DNA of 64,000 nucleotides. It comes from Neoroseomonas oryzicola (GTDB lineage Bacteria; Pseudomonadota; Alphaproteobacteria; Acetobacterales; Acetobacteraceae). Below the pieces are notes generated by a model. That model made no database searches. It was not told the origin of the DNA and worked only from the letters and a program-made list of their open reading frames with translations. Position numbers and translations under genes: made by a program. Of the stretch, positions 16,785 to 26,857 are shown piece by piece. Positions within the stretch are counted from its first letter, which is position 1; each line of letters opens with the position of its first letter. The DNA is taken from contig NZ_JAAVUP010000004.1 in assembly GCF_012163135.1 (NCBI RefSeq), forward strand, positions 186,001 to 250,000, in the 5' to 3' direction.

Positions 16785-18157
16785 ACCCTGATTCCCCCTT
16801 CGCGCCGACGCGGCGCCTGGTGCTGATGGGCGCAGGCGCCGGCCTGGTCGCGCCGGGCATCTTCGCGACGCCGCTGCCGGCTTCCGCCCAGCAGCCGCAG
16901 GGTGCCGTCATCGACATCACCCGCGCGCGGACGGATCCGATCCCGATCGCCATCCCCGACCTTGCCGGGGCGGGGGAAGGCGCGCGCGTGGGCCGCGACA
17001 TCGCCCGCGTCATCCAGGCCAACCTGCGCAATTCGGGCCTGTTCCGACCGGTCGACCGCCAGGCCTTCATCCAGACCGCCGAGGCCGCGGCCCAGACGCC
17101 GCGCTTCCAGGACTGGCGCGTGATCGGCGCCCAGGCGCTGGTTACGGGCCGCGTGCTGGAACAGGGCGGTGGCCTGCGCGTCGAGTTCCGCCTGTGGGAC
17201 GTGCTGCCCGAGACCCAGCTGCAGGGCACCGCCTTCACCGCCCCCGCGGCGCAGTGGCGGCGCATCGCGCACATGATCTCGGACGTGATCTACGAACGGC
17301 TGCTGGGCGAGAAGGGCTACTTCGACACCCAGGTCGTCTATGTCAGCGAGACCGGGCCGCGCGACCGGCGCACCCGGCGGCTCGCCATCATGGACCAGGA
17401 CGGGGAGAACAACCGCTTCCTGACCGATGGCCGCTTCGCCGCGCTGACGCCCCGCTTCCATCCGACGCAGCGGCGCATCGCCTTCATGTCCTACCAGGAC
17501 CGCGGCCAGCCGCGCGTCGTGCTGTTCGACCTCGATTCCGGCTCGCAGCAGGTGCTGGGCAACTTCCCGGGCATGACGCTTTCGCCGCGTTTCTCGCCGG
17601 ACGGGCGGTCGGTGGTGCTGTCGGCCACGCGCGGGGGCGATGCGAACATCTACATCGTCGACCTCGGTTCGCGGCGGGAACGGCAGCTGACCTCGGGCGG
17701 CGGGCTCGACGTCTCGCCCTGCTTCTCCCCGGACGGGTCGCAGATCGTCTTCAACTCGGACCGAGGCGGCGACCAACAACTTTACGTGATGGATGCGGGC
17801 GGCGGGAATGTCCGGCGCATCTCCTTCGGCCGGGGCCGCTACGCGACGCCGGTCTGGTCGCCGCGCGGGGACCTGATCGCCTTCACCCGCTTCGGCGGCG
17901 GCGGCGGCTTCGCCATCGGCGTCATGCGCCCCGATGGTTCGGGCGAGCGCATCCTGTCCGAGGGCTGGCAGATGGAAGGCCCGACCTTCGCGCCCAACGG
18001 CCGCGTGCTGATGTTCTACCGCGAGACCCGCTCGGATTCCCGCGGCGGCGGCTATTCCTCCCGCATCGTGTCGATCGACATCGCCGGCTTCAACGAACGG
18101 CCGATCCCGACGCCGACCGATGCAACCGATCCGGCCTGGTCGCCGTTGTTGTCCTGA
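16781..18157 (+). CDS. tolB: Tol-Pal system beta-propeller protein TolB
   Basis: 458-residue periplasmic TolB. The signal sequence is Tat-like (TRRLVLMGAGAGLVAPG, cleaved near PASAQQ), not the usual Sec type. The amino-terminal domain is at residues about 38-165. A beta-propeller follows, with repeated units such as FHPTQRRIAFMSYQDRG, FSPDGRSVVLSATRGGD, FSPDGSQIVFNSDRGGD and WSPRGDLIAFTRFGG. The start at 16781 overlaps tolA by four bases and gives the signal peptide in register. Confidence 0.95.
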   Translation: MNPDSPFAPTRRLVLMGAGAGLVAPGIFATPLPASAQQPQGAVIDITRARTDPIPIAIPDLAGAGEGARVGRDIARVIQANLRNSGLFRPVDRQAFIQTAEAAAQTPRFQDWRVIGAQALVTGRVLEQGGGLRVEFRLWDVLPETQLQGTAFTAPAAQWRRIAHMISDVIYERLLGEKGYFDTQVVYVSETGPRDRRTRRLAIMDQDGENNRFLTDGRFAALTPRFHPTQRRIAFMSYQDRGQPRVVLFDLDSGSQQVLGNFPGMTLSPRFSPDGRSVVLSATRGGDANIYIVDLGSRRERQLTSGGGLDVSPCFSPDGSQIVFNSDRGGDQQLYVMDAGGGNVRRISFGRGRYATPVWSPRGDLIAFTRFGGGGGFAIGVMRPDGSGERILSEGWQMEGPTFAPNGRVLMFYRETRSDSRGGGYSSRIVSIDIAGFNERPIPTPTDATDPAWSPLLS

Positions 18158-18376
18158 GATGCGGTTCGAGACTGCGGCGCCGGCCCGCGCCCCGACCCGA
18201 CCGCCCATGCGGGCATCCTGGATGGGGTTGTCGCGTGGGAGGCCGGGCCGGCGCTGCGTCCGAGAAGGTGCCGGATGGCGCAGTCCCGAACCCGCTCCGA
18301 GGCGTTCTGCCTTGACCCTGCCATCCGCCGGTGCTTTGCCGGCCCCGTTCCGTCCGACTTCCAGGAGATCCCCCCG

Positions 18377-18841
18377 ATGAAGACCCGTCTTCTTGGCGTC
18401 GCCGCCCTCGCGCTGCTCGCCGCCTGCTCCAACACCGACCAGAACGCGTCGGCGACGGGTGGCGGCGGGGCCGGCACGATCCGCCCGGGCAGCCAGGAGG
18501 ACCTGGTGGCCAATGTCGGCGACCGCGTCTTCTTCGACTTCGACAGCTCGGTGATCCGCGCCGATCAGCGCCCGGTGCTGCAGCGCCAGGCCGAGTGGAT
18601 GGGCCGCTATTCGGACGTCCGGGTGCAGGTCGAAGGCCACACCGACGAGCGCGGCACGCGCGAGTACAACCTCGCCCTGGGGCAGCGCCGCGCGAATTCC
18701 GCGCGCGACGTGCTGGTCGCCTCGGGCGTGAACGGCGCGCGCATCTCGACCATCTCCTACGGCAAGGACCGCCCGGCCGCGCTCGGCTCGGACGAGGCCG
18801 CCTGGGCGCAGAACCGCCGCGCCGTCACCGTCGTCCAGTAA
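18377..18841 (+). CDS. pal: Peptidoglycan-associated lipoprotein Pal
   Basis: 154-residue outer-membrane lipoprotein. The lipobox LLAAC ends at residue about 17 after a short Sec signal (MKTRLLGVAALA). The OmpA-like domain has the peptidoglycan-binding signature VEGHTDERGTREYNLALGQR at residues about 87-106, and it begins FFDFDSSVIRADQR. The start at 18377 has AGGAGA upstream. The 219-base gap after tolB contains no gene I can support and may carry a separate pal promoter. Confidence 0.95.
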   Translation: MKTRLLGVAALALLAACSNTDQNASATGGGGAGTIRPGSQEDLVANVGDRVFFDFDSSVIRADQRPVLQRQAEWMGRYSDVRVQVEGHTDERGTREYNLALGQRRANSARDVLVASGVNGARISTISYGKDRPAALGSDEAAWAQNRRAVTVVQ

Positions 18842-18884
18842 TCGGAAGGGGCGGCCCGGACCCGCGCCGGGCCGTCGCGATCGC

Positions 18885-19754
18885 ATGATGCCTCGCCTGA
18901 CCATCCTCGCCGCCGTGGCGGCCCTGCCGTTGCTCGCAGCCACCCCGGCGGCGGCGCAGATGGACAGCCGCGAGGGCATCGCGCTGCAGAACCAGATCCT
19001 CGAGCTGCGACGGGACCTCGACGCGCTGCGGCGCGGCGGGGTGTCCTCGGCCCCCGTGCCGGTGGCCCCGCCGCGCGGTGGCCCGGCCCCCTCGGGGGAT
19101 CTGGTGCAGCAGCTGCTCGCCCGCGTCGGCGAGCTCGAGGAACAGGTCCGCCGCCTGCGCGGCCAGCTCGACGTCGCCGAGAACGCCAATCGCCGCCTCT
19201 CCGAGGATGTGGAGAAGCTGCGCGGCGACATGGATTTCCGCCTCCAGCAGCTGGAAGGGGGTGGCCGGGCGGCTGCCCCGCGCCCTCCGCAGGGGCCGGC
19301 GGCCGCTCAGGCCCCGGCCCCGCAGCCTCAGGCGCCCGCTCCGGCCAGCCCTCCTCCGGCAACCGGGCCGCGACCCGCTGAACGGGCGATCGCCGACGGC
19401 CAGGCCGCGCTCGCCCGCGGCGACTTCGCCGGTGCCGAGGCCGCGGCGCGCGAGGTGACGACGGCCCGCCCCGGTCCGCGCACCCAGGATGCCAACATCC
19501 TGCTGGGCGAGGCGCTGCTCGGCCGCCGCCAATACCAGAACGCGGCCCTCGCCTTCGACGAGGCCTATCGGCGCAACCGGCAGTCCACCCGCGCGCCGGA
19601 GGCGCTGCTCGGTCTGTCCAATTCCTTCCTGGGCTTCGGGGCGCGGCGTGAGGCCTGCGACACGCTCGACCAGCTCGCATCGGAATTCCCCCGCGTGTCG
19701 CCGCAGCTGGCCCAGCGCGTCTCGGATGCGCGGCGGCGCGGCCAGTGCCGCTGA
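18885..19754 (+). CDS. cpoB: Cell division coordinator CpoB (YbgF)
   Basis: 289-residue periplasmic protein that links peptidoglycan synthesis to Tol-driven outer-membrane constriction. It has a Sec signal peptide cleaved near AATPAAAQM. A coiled-coil trimerisation region spans residues about 28-125 (LQNQILELRRDLDALRRGG, then ARVGELEEQVRRLRGQLDV). A Pro/Ala/Gln linker spans about 128-165. TPR-like repeats end the protein (ADGQAALARGDFAGAEAAAR, ANILLGEALLGRRQYQNAAL, APEALLGLSNSFLGFG). It completes the tol-pal operon. Confidence 0.92.
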   Translation: MMPRLTILAAVAALPLLAATPAAAQMDSREGIALQNQILELRRDLDALRRGGVSSAPVPVAPPRGGPAPSGDLVQQLLARVGELEEQVRRLRGQLDVAENANRRLSEDVEKLRGDMDFRLQQLEGGGRAAAPRPPQGPAAAQAPAPQPQAPAPASPPPATGPRPAERAIADGQAALARGDFAGAEAAAREVTTARPGPRTQDANILLGEALLGRRQYQNAALAFDEAYRRNRQSTRAPEALLGLSNSFLGFGARREACDTLDQLASEFPRVSPQLAQRVSDARRRGQCR

Positions 19755-19805
19755 CCGCCCGATGGGGATAGCGGGGGGCTGAGCCCGGCCGAATTCGCGG
19801 CGCTG

Positions 19806-21017
19806 ATGGCGCCGCTCGGGCCGTTCGGGGCGGCGCCGCGGATCGCGGCGGGGGTTTCCGGGGGGCCGCACAGCCTGGCCCTGGCGCTGCTGGCCGATGG
19901 CTGGGCGCGGGCGCGAGGCGGGGATCTGCTCGCCCTGGTTGCCGATCATGGATTGCGCCCGGACAGCGGGGCCGAGGCCGAGGGCGTGGCCGCGCTGCTG
20001 GCCGCGCGCGGCATCGCGGCGCGGGTGCTGCGGCTGGGGCTGCCCGGTGGGCCGGGGCTGCAGGCGCGGGCGCGGGCGGCGCGGTTCGCGGCCCTGGCGG
20101 AAGCGGCGGCGGAGGACGGGCGGCCGTGGCTGCTGCTTGGCCATCACCGGGCGGACCAGGCGGAAACCGTCCTGTTCCGGGCGCTGCGGGGCAGCGGGCC
20201 GGAGGGGCTGGCCGGCATGGCGGCGGTGCGGGATGCCGGGCGGGTGCTGGTGCTGCGCCCGCTGCTTGGCGTCGCGCCGGCGCGGCTCGAGGCGGTGCTG
20301 GTCGCGGCCGGGGTGCCGCCGGTGCGGGATCCGAGCAACTGCGACCCCCGCTTCACCCGCGTCCGCCTGCGGCAGGCGCTGGGCGACCCCGAGGGGGAGG
20401 GGCCGGGGATCGCCGCCGTGGCGAAAGCGGCCGGGGCCTTCGCGGCGCGGCGGGCGCGGATCGACGCGGCGGTCGCGGAGCGGCTGGCCCTGGCCGCCGA
20501 GATCAGGCCCGAGGGCTTCGCGGCGATCGATCCGGCGCTTCTCGGCACCGATGCGGTGGCGCGGGCCGCGCTCGGGCGGCTGATCGCAATGGTGGGGGGC
20601 GGCGGCTTCCGGCCGGCGGCGGACGCGGTGGCGGCGCTGATGGCGCGCGGCGGCGGGACGCTCGGGGGCGCCTGGCTGCGGGACGGGGCCGGCGGGCGGT
20701 GGCTGCTGCTTCGCGACCCCGGAACGATCGGCCCGGAGGTCCCGGCGGTCCGCGGTGCGGCGTGGGACGGGCGGTACCGGATGACCGGGCCGGGACGGGC
20801 GGGATGGCGGCTCGGGGCGCTCGGGACGGTGCCGGCCGGCCTGCGCGGGGCCCATGGACTGCCCGACGCGGTCCTGCGGGCACTGCCCGCGGTGCGGGAC
20901 CCGCACGGCGCGCTGGCCGCCGTGCCTTTGCTGGACTATCCTTCATTTGCCGACTGTGTGCCCTTCGCCGTGGCCTTCGCCCCGGGGGCGGGTGCTGGCG
21001 CCGCATTTTCCGGCTGA
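19806..21017 (+). CDS. tilS: tRNA(Ile)-lysidine synthetase TilS
   Basis: About 403-residue N-type ATP pyrophosphatase that modifies C34 of tRNA-Ile(CAU) to lysidine so that it reads AUA. The PP-loop reads GVSGGPHSLALALL; the canonical motif is SGGxDS, so the aspartate is replaced by histidine. HHRADQAETVLFRALRGSGPEGL and VRDPSNCDPRFTRVRLR are typical TilS blocks and argue for a working member. The start is uncertain. The frame is open upstream to the cpoB stop and encodes a plausible N-terminus (SPAEFAALMAPLGPFG), but contains no ATG, GTG or TTG before 19806; a CTG at 19779 follows a GGGGGG run. Confidence 0.88.
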   Translation: MAPLGPFGAAPRIAAGVSGGPHSLALALLADGWARARGGDLLALVADHGLRPDSGAEAEGVAALLAARGIAARVLRLGLPGGPGLQARARAARFAALAEAAAEDGRPWLLLGHHRADQAETVLFRALRGSGPEGLAGMAAVRDAGRVLVLRPLLGVAPARLEAVLVAAGVPPVRDPSNCDPRFTRVRLRQALGDPEGEGPGIAAVAKAAGAFAARRARIDAAVAERLALAAEIRPEGFAAIDPALLGTDAVARAALGRLIAMVGGGGFRPAADAVAALMARGGGTLGGAWLRDGAGGRWLLLRDPGTIGPEVPAVRGAAWDGRYRMTGPGRAGWRLGALGTVPAGLRGAHGLPDAVLRALPAVRDPHGALAAVPLLDYPSFADCVPFAVAFAPGAGAGAAFSG

Positions 21018-21102
21018 CCATTCAAGCGTGGTCAACCGAACCTATGTTTAGTGCAGAACGCCGGCGGGACTTTCCGACCGGCACGGAGACGGACAACCGC
21101 AC

Positions 21103-23025
21103 GTGAACAATTTCGGCCGGAACCTGGCGCTCTGGGTCATCGTCGCCCTGCTGCTCGTGGCGCTGTTCAACCTCTTCCAGCCTTCGGGCGGCGGGCGGGT
21201 GAGCGCGCAGCAGGTCGCCTACTCGGACTTCCTCAACGAGGTGAACGCCGGCCATGTGCGGGAGGTGTCGATCCAGGGTCGCACCCTGTCGGGCACGCTG
21301 AGCGACGGCCGCACCTTCCAGACCTACACGCCGGAAGACCCGCAGCTGGTCAGCCGCCTGACCGACAAGAACGTGCGCGTCGTGGCGCGGCCGGAGGAGA
21401 GCGACGTCAATCCGCTCATCCACTATCTGATGTCCTGGTTCCCGATGCTGCTGCTGATCGGCGTCTGGATCTTCTTCATGCGCCAGATGCAGGGCGGCGG
21501 CGGGCGCGCCATGGGCTTCGGCAAGTCCAAGGCGAAGCTGCTGACCGAGAAGCAGGGCCGCGTCACCTTCGACGACGTCGCTGGCATCGACGAGGCCAAG
21601 GCCGAGCTCGAGGAGATCGTGGATTTCCTGCGCGACCCGCAGAAGTTCCAGCGCCTCGGCGGCAAGATCCCGAAGGGCGTGCTGCTGGTGGGCCCGCCCG
21701 GCACCGGCAAGACGCTGCTCGCCCGGTCCATCGCCGGCGAGGCGAATGTGCCGTTCTTCACCATCTCGGGCTCCGACTTCGTCGAGATGTTCGTGGGCGT
21801 CGGCGCCTCGCGCGTGCGCGACATGTTCGAGCAGGGCAAGAAGAACGCGCCCTGCATCATCTTCATCGACGAGATCGACGCGGTCGGCCGGCATCGCGGC
21901 GCCGGCCTCGGCGGCGGCAACGACGAGCGCGAGCAGACGCTGAACCAGATGCTCGTCGAGATGGACGGCTTCGAATCCAACGAGGGCGTCATCATCATCG
22001 CCGCGACCAACCGTCCGGACGTGCTCGACCCCGCGCTGCTGCGCCCGGGCCGCTTCGACCGTCAGGTCGTGGTGCCGAACCCGGACGTGCAGGGGCGCGA
22101 GAAGATCCTGCGCGTGCACATGCGCAAGGTGCCGCTGGCCTCCGACGTCGATCCGAAGGTGATCGCGCGCGGCACGCCGGGCTTCTCCGGTGCGGACCTC
22201 GCGAACCTGGTGAACGAGGCGGCGCTGCTCGCCGCGCGCACCGGCCGGCGCACCGTCGGCATGCACGAGTTCGAGGCGGCGAAGGACAAGGTGCTGATGG
22301 GCAGCGAGCGGCGCTCGCTGGTCATGTCCGACGCCGAGAAGCGCATGACCGCCTACCACGAGGCCGGCCACGCGCTGGTCGCGATGCATGAGCCCGAGTG
22401 CGACCCGGTCCACAAGGCGACCATCATCCCGCGCGGCCGTGCGCTGGGCCTGGTGATGTCGCTGCCGGAAGGCGACCGCTATTCCAAGCACAAGTCGAAG
22501 CTGAAGTCGGAACTCGCCATGGCGATGGGCGGGCGCGTCGCCGAGGAACTGATCTTCGGGCCGGACAAGGTGTCGAACGGCGCGTCCGGCGACATCAAGA
22601 TGGCGACCAACCAGGCGCGCATGATGGTCACCGAATGGGGCATGTCCGACGTGATCGGCATGATCGCCTACGGCGACAACAGCCAGGAGGTCTTCCTCGG
22701 CCATTCCGTGACGCAGACGAAGAACCTCTCGGAAGCCACGGCCCAGAAGATCGACGCGGAGATCCGCGCCATCATCGACGGCGCCTATGCCCGGGCGAAG
22801 CACATCCTGTCCGAGCACATGGACGAGCTGCATCTGCTCGCGAAGGGCTTGCTCGAGCACGAGACGCTGTCGGGCGACGAGATCAAGCAGGTGATCCGCG
22901 GCGAGCCGGTGGTGCGGAACCGGCCGGACGAGCCGGTGAACACCGGGCGCGGCAGCGTGCCCTCGGCCGGGCGGGCGACGCCGCGGCCGCCGGGGCTGAA
23001 CCCGGGGCCGGCGCCGGCGACCTGA
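21103..23025 (+). CDS. ftsH: ATP-dependent zinc metalloprotease FtsH
   Basis: 640-residue membrane-anchored AAA+ protease that degrades misfolded membrane proteins and regulators such as RpoH and LpxC. Two membrane helices (residues about 8-25, 108-124) flank a periplasmic domain. Walker [13 protein letters not shown] is near residue 197, Walker [16 protein letters not shown] near 255, and the second region of homology [18 protein letters not shown] near 305. The zinc site HEAGH is at 419-423, with the third ligand Asp in [16 protein letters not shown]. The start is GTG at 21103. A possible promoter -10 CCTATGT lies at 21041-21047, matching the alphaproteobacterial RpoH type, but no CTTG -35 is visible. 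Confidence 0.97.
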   Translation: MNNFGRNLALWVIVALLLVALFNLFQPSGGGRVSAQQVAYSDFLNEVNAGHVREVSIQGRTLSGTLSDGRTFQTYTPEDPQLVSRLTDKNVRVVARPEESDVNPLIHYLMSWFPMLLLIGVWIFFMRQMQGGGGRAMGFGKSKAKLLTEKQGRVTFDDVAGIDEAKAELEEIVDFLRDPQKFQRLGGKIPKGVLLVGPPGTGKTLLARSIAGEANVPFFTISGSDFVEMFVGVGASRVRDMFEQGKKNAPCIIFIDEIDAVGRHRGAGLGGGNDEREQTLNQMLVEMDGFESNEGVIIIAATNRPDVLDPALLRPGRFDRQVVVPNPDVQGREKILRVHMRKVPLASDVDPKVIARGTPGFSGADLANLVNEAALLAARTGRRTVGMHEFEAAKDKVLMGSERRSLVMSDAEKRMTAYHEAGHALVAMHEPECDPVHKATIIPRGRALGLVMSLPEGDRYSKHKSKLKSELAMAMGGRVAEELIFGPDKVSNGASGDIKMATNQARMMVTEWGMSDVIGMIAYGDNSQEVFLGHSVTQTKNLSEATAQKIDAEIRAIIDGAYARAKHILSEHMDELHLLAKGLLEHETLSGDEIKQVIRGEPVVRNRPDEPVNTGRGSVPSAGRATPRPPGLNPGPAPAT

Positions 23026-23036
23026 CCGGTCCCGGA

Positions 23037-23095
23037 AGGGGCGCTGCCCCTCCGGACCACCCCGCCAGAGGCCGAAAGGCCTCTGGACACCGATA
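23037..23095. repeat. Family A palindromic repeat, copy between ftsH and folP
   Basis: Two hairpins. AGGGGC/GCCCCT is at 23037-23051. CCAGAGGCC/GGCCTCTGG around GAAA is at 23065-23086. ACACCGATACG follows. Compared with the copies at 12243 and 60147, the stem changes from CCAAAGG/CCTTTGG to CCAGAGG/CCTCTGG, so base pairing is kept by matched changes on both arms. A third GC hairpin (GGGGC/GCCCC around GGA, near 23169-23181) lies just before folP. Confidence 0.8.
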
Positions 23096-23185
23096 CGGGG
23101 CGCGCTATGCCGGGCGCGCCCTTTTCTGTTGGTCCCGTCCGGGATGCCCCGCGCCGGGGCGGTCCGGAGGGGCGGAGCCCCTTCG

Positions 23186-24226
23186 ATGCCCCGCTACGTC
23201 GAACCTCTCGGCCTCATCACCGGCCCCGTTGCGTTCCACGCGCTGCGCGAGGGCTTCGCCCTCCCGTTGCAGGGCGGCGACATCGCCTTCGCCTTCGTCC
23301 GCCTGATCGAGGATGGCGAGGATCTTGGCGTCGGGCCGATCCGCGAGGTGCCGGAGGATTGGCATGAGGCGATGCACGCCATCACCCAGCGCCCCGCGCC
23401 CTTCGCGGGCCTGACCGCCGACGGGCCGCTGGTGATGGGCGTGGTGAACGTCACGCCCGACAGTTTCTCGGATGGCGGCGTGCATTTCGACGCCAAGGTC
23501 GCGATCGATGCGGGCCACGCCATGCTGGAAGCGGGTGCGGACATCCTCGACATCGGCGGTGAATCGACGCGCCCCGGGGCGACCACCATCACGCCCAAGG
23601 AGGAGATCGCCCGCGTCATCCCGGTGGTGCGCGAACTCGCCAAGGCGGCGCCGGTCAGCATCGACACGCGCAACGCCGCGACGATGCGCGCGGCCCTCGA
23701 GGCCGGGGCGGAGGTTATCAACGACGTCTCCGCCCTGCGCCACGATGTCGAGGCGCTCGCCGTCGTCCGCGGATCGCACGCCCCCGTCATCCTGATGCAC
23801 ATGCCGGGGGACGATCCGGCGACGATGCAGTCGCTCGCGACCTATGACGATGTGGCCGTGCAGGTGACGGATTTCCTCGCCGAGCGCATCGCCGCCTGCG
23901 AGGCCGCGGGCATCCAACGCGGACGCATCGCGGTCGATCCTGGCATCGGCTTCGGCAAGACGATCGACCACAACCTGGCGCTGATCGACCGGCTGCCGCT
24001 GATCGCCTCCCTCGGCTGCAGGGTGGTGCTGGGGGCCTCGCGCAAGCGCTTCATCGGCACGCTCTCGGGCGTCGAGGAAGCGGGGAAGCGCGGGCCGGGC
24101 AGCGTGGCTGCCGCACTCGCCGGCGCGGCGCGCGGGGCTTCCGTGCTGCGGGTGCACGATGTCGCGGAGACCGTGCAGGCGCTCGCCGTCTGGCGCGCCT
24201 GCGCGGTCGGCCGCGCGCCGGCGTAG
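23186..24226 (+). CDS. folP: Dihydropteroate synthase
   Basis: 346-residue enzyme joining p-aminobenzoate to the pterin diphosphate in folate synthesis, the target of sulfonamides. The first signature VMGVVNVTPDSFSDGG starts near residue 83, DIGGESTRPGA near 123, DPGIGFGKTIDHNL near 251, and GASRKRFIGTLSG near 283. About 75 residues precede the catalytic domain (MPRYVEPLGLITGP...); this extension is longer than in E. coli FolP. The start at 23186 is chosen because the residues further upstream would be encoded by the repeat. ftsH-folP-glmM is a common order; here a metallo-hydrolase gene is inserted on the opposite strand before glmM. Confidence 0.95.
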   Translation: MPRYVEPLGLITGPVAFHALREGFALPLQGGDIAFAFVRLIEDGEDLGVGPIREVPEDWHEAMHAITQRPAPFAGLTADGPLVMGVVNVTPDSFSDGGVHFDAKVAIDAGHAMLEAGADILDIGGESTRPGATTITPKEEIARVIPVVRELAKAAPVSIDTRNAATMRAALEAGAEVINDVSALRHDVEALAVVRGSHAPVILMHMPGDDPATMQSLATYDDVAVQVTDFLAERIAACEAAGIQRGRIAVDPGIGFGKTIDHNLALIDRLPLIASLGCRVVLGASRKRFIGTLSGVEEAGKRGPGSVAAALAGAARGASVLRVHDVAETVQALAVWRACAVGRAPA

Positions 24227-24238
24227 AGCCGATCCCGG

Positions 24239-24256
24239 TCAGGTGGGATCACCTGA
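24239..24256. terminator. Symmetric hairpin between convergent folP and MBL genes
   Basis: Perfect inverted repeat TCAGGTG - GGAT - CACCTGA, 13 bases after the folP stop. There is no T-run on the plus strand, so termination would be weak. Its position between convergent genes favours a two-way terminator over an operator. Confidence 0.4.
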
Positions 24257-24334
24257 TGGGTTGAAGACGCTCGCAAAAGCAGAAGCCCGGAGACGTTGCC
24301 CGTGAGCCGTGGCGAACGGGAACGGCTCTGGCGC

Positions 24335-25234
24335 CTACAGCACCTGCGTCCAGGCCTCCGGGTAGAGCCGGTAGGTCCCGCCTTCCCGCGCCAGGTGCGC
24401 GGTGGCCGGGAAGTGCAGGTGCATGCCCGCGATATGGGTCTTCTCGGTCGCGACCATGTCGAAGACGCGCCGGCGCGTCGCCGCAGCCTGGTGCGGGTCG
24501 ACGTCGAACAGGATCGTCACCTCGGGGCGCGGCACCTGCACCTCGGGCAGGTGGACGATGTCGCCCCAGATCAGAAGGGACTGCCCGCCCGAGGCGATCA
24601 GGAAGCCGCAATGCCCGGGCGTATGGCCGGGGAAGTGCATCGCCGTGACGCCGGGGAAGACCTCCTGCCCATGGGCGAAGAAGCGCATGCGGTCGGCGTA
24701 GGGGGCCATCTGGCGCTTCGCCATCGGGAAATAGGCCCCGCCGGTCGGCACCCCCTGGCCGGATCGGGCGACCTCGGCCTCGGCGTCCGCGCTGGTCCAG
24801 TAGGCGTGCTCGGCCGCGTGCATGGCGAGCTCGGCCTTGGGGAAGGCGGCATTCCAGTCGGCGGTCGCGAGGCCGTTCGAATGGTCCGGGTGCATGTGCG
24901 TCAGCAGGATGGTGTCGACATCCCCCGGCGCGATCCCCGCGGCGGCCAGGTTCTTCGGCAGTTGCCCGGAGGTCTTCTGCATATGCGTCCCGGCGCCGGT
25001 GTCGATCAGCGCCACCCGCCCGTCGGGCCCGTGGATGATGAAGCAGTTGAGCGAGGTCCGCCGCGGCACCGGGCGGAAGACGGCGCGGAGCATCTCCGAC
25101 GATTCCTCGACCGTGATGTTCTGCAGCACCGCCATCGAGCCCTCGAGGAAGCCGTCGCTCACCACGGTCAGGGTGACGTCCCCCACGCGGCGGTGGTGGA
25201 TGGCGGGGACCTGGGCGGTGGGCGGGCTGGCCAT
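24335..25234 (-). CDS. MBL-fold metallo-hydrolase
   Basis: 299-residue metallo-beta-lactamase-fold hydrolase. The zinc motif [13 protein letters not shown] is near residue 100, [13 protein letters not shown] near 190 supplies the next histidine, and [15 protein letters not shown] and [13 protein letters not shown] follow. The pattern fits the broad family of lactonases and other hydrolases related to AHL lactonase, but the substrate cannot be named. There is no signal peptide. The ATG at 25234 is preferred; an in-frame GTG at 25246 would add four residues. It is convergent with folP and divergent from glmM across 120 bases. Confidence 0.88.
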   Translation of the reverse strand: MASPPTAQVPAIHHRRVGDVTLTVVSDGFLEGSMAVLQNITVEESSEMLRAVFRPVPRRTSLNCFIIHGPDGRVALIDTGAGTHMQKTSGQLPKNLAAAGIAPGDVDTILLTHMHPDHSNGLATADWNAAFPKAELAMHAAEHAYWTSADAEAEVARSGQGVPTGGAYFPMAKRQMAPYADRMRFFAHGQEVFPGVTAMHFPGHTPGHCGFLIASGGQSLLIWGDIVHLPEVQVPRPEVTILFDVDPHQAAATRRRVFDMVATEKTHIAGMHLHFPATAHLAREGGTYRLYPEAWTQVL

Positions 25235-25354
25235 GGGCGCGTTCACTCCATCTTTCCTTGGCCGGAAGCAGAGCATGGGCAGCGCGCCGCGCCAAACCGG
25301 CACATGGACGCGGCCCTCCCGCGCGCTGTAGGGATGGGTCAGAGGATGCACGCC

Positions 25355-26734
25355 ATGCCCAAGGACTCCCCGACGCCGCCTGCCCCCGCCCGTCGCCTGT
25401 TCGGCACGGACGGGATCCGCGGCACCGCCAACAAGGCGCCGATGGACGCCGTGACGGCGCTGCGCCTCGGCCAGGCCGCCGGGCGCTACTTCAACCGCGG
25501 CACGCACCGGCACCGCGTGGTGATCGGCAAGGATACGCGGCTGTCGGGCTACATGCTGGAACCCGCGCTGACCGCGGGCTTCGTCGGCGCGGGGATGGAC
25601 GTGGTGCTGGTAGGTCCGCTGCCGACGCCGGCGATCGCGTTGCTGACGCGCTCGCTGCGCGCCGATCTCGGTGTGATGATCAGCGCGTCGCACAACCCCT
25701 ATGAGGACAACGGCATCAAGCTGTTCGGGCCGGACGGCCTCAAGCTGACCGACGAGCAGGAGATGGAGATCGAGGCGCTGATGGCCGGCGACCTCGGGGC
25801 CGCGCTGGTGCCGCCGTCGCGGCTCGGCCGCGCCAGCCGGCTCGAGGACGCGCCTGGCCGATACATCGAGGCCGCGAAGCAGTCCTTCCATCGCGGCCTG
25901 ACGCTCGAGGGCCTGCGCATCGTCGTCGATTGCGCGAATGGCGCCGCCTACAAGGTCGCGCCGACCGTGCTGTGGGAACTGGGCGCCGAGGTGGTGCCGA
26001 TCGGCGTCGCGCCGGATGGCTTCAACATCAACAAGGGCGTAGGTTCGACCGCGCCGGGGCAGCTCGCGGCGCTGGTGCAGGAACGGCGGGCGGATCTCGG
26101 CATCGCGCTGGATGGCGACGCGGACCGCCTGGTGCTGGTGGACGAGGCCGGCCAGGTGATCGACGGGGACCAGATCCTCGCGCTGGTGGCGCGGTCCTGG
26201 CACGCGCAGGGCACGCTGCGCGGCGGTGCGGTGGTCGCGACGGTGATGTCGAACATGGGGCTCGAGCGCTTCCTCGGGCAGCGCGGGCTGAAGCTGCTGC
26301 GGACGGCGGTCGGCGATCGCTATGTCGGCGAGAGGATGCGCGAGGAAGGCTGCAACCTCGGCGGCGAGCAGTCGGGCCACATGATCATGCCGGATTTCGG
26401 CACGACGGGTGACGGGCTGATCGCGGCGCTGCAGGTGCTCGCCGTGCTGGTCGAGGAGAAGCGCCCGGCGAGCGAGGCGCTGCGCTGCTTCACGCCGCTT
26501 CCGCAGCGCCTGGTGAATGTGCGCTACGCGGGCCCGTCGCCGCTGCACGACGAGGGCGTGAAGGCGGCGATCGCGGCGGAGGAGGCGGCGCTTGGCGCGC
26601 GCGGGCGCGTGCTGATCCGCGCCAGCGGGACGGAACCGGTGATCCGCGTGATGGCGGAAGCCGAGGAGGAGGCGCTGGTCGAGGCGACGGTGGCGCGGCT
26701 GGCGGAGACGATCCGGGCGAAGGCCAGGGCGTGA
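25355..26734 (+). CDS. glmM: Phosphoglucosamine mutase
   Basis: 459-residue enzyme converting glucosamine 6-phosphate to glucosamine 1-phosphate for UDP-GlcNAc and peptidoglycan synthesis. It starts [18 protein letters not shown]. The phosphoserine loop [20 protein letters not shown] (active Ser near residue 112), the magnesium loop [26 protein letters not shown] and the C-terminal phosphate-binding [12 protein letters not shown] are all intact. In-frame ATGs at 25334 and 25346 are alternative starts. No second cyclase-type gene is nearby. Confidence 0.96.
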   Translation: MPKDSPTPPAPARRLFGTDGIRGTANKAPMDAVTALRLGQAAGRYFNRGTHRHRVVIGKDTRLSGYMLEPALTAGFVGAGMDVVLVGPLPTPAIALLTRSLRADLGVMISASHNPYEDNGIKLFGPDGLKLTDEQEMEIEALMAGDLGAALVPPSRLGRASRLEDAPGRYIEAAKQSFHRGLTLEGLRIVVDCANGAAYKVAPTVLWELGAEVVPIGVAPDGFNINKGVGSTAPGQLAALVQERRADLGIALDGDADRLVLVDEAGQVIDGDQILALVARSWHAQGTLRGGAVVATVMSNMGLERFLGQRGLKLLRTAVGDRYVGERMREEGCNLGGEQSGHMIMPDFGTTGDGLIAALQVLAVLVEEKRPASEALRCFTPLPQRLVNVRYAGPSPLHDEGVKAAIAAEEAALGARGRVLIRASGTEPVIRVMAEAEEEALVEATVARLAETIRAKARA

Positions 26735-26737
26735 AGG

Positions 26738-26843
26738 TCGGGGGAGGGGAACCTCCTCAAGGCACCGCCCACCGCTGTCAGTCTCCAGCTGTCAAAGAAG
26801 GTTGAGGGGGGGTACGGGGGGAGAAGTTCCCTTCTCCCCCCGA
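26738..26843. repeat. Family B palindromic repeat, copy 2 between glmM and thiD
   Basis: Begins with AGGTCGGGGGAGGGG and ends with a strong hairpin, 12-bp arms CGGGGGGAGAAG (26815-26826) and CTTCTCCCCCCG (26831-26842) around TTCC. The end hairpin plus the GGTTGAGGGGGG before it is the exact reverse orientation of the hairpin at 49864-49891 with its flank. As it lies 15 bases before thiD, it would be transcribed into the thiD leader. Confidence 0.75.
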
Positions 26844-26857
26844 CTTACGGAGCGACC

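Noticed and set aside
18312-18340. TTGACC as a possible -35 box of a pal promoter
   Set aside because: No acceptable -10 sequence follows at normal spacing, so I only mention that the 219-base gap could hold a promoter.
16661-19231. Minus-strand frame of over 800 codons opposite tolB, pal and cpoB
   Set aside because: Antisense to conserved Tol-Pal genes, and without any motif.
19762-19783. ATG at 19762 as the tilS start
   Set aside because: It is in another frame and runs into a stop after a few codons.
24239-24256. TCAGGTG-GGAT-CACCTGA as a transcription-factor operator
   Set aside because: It lies between the 3' ends of convergent genes, where a terminator is more likely; no start is near.
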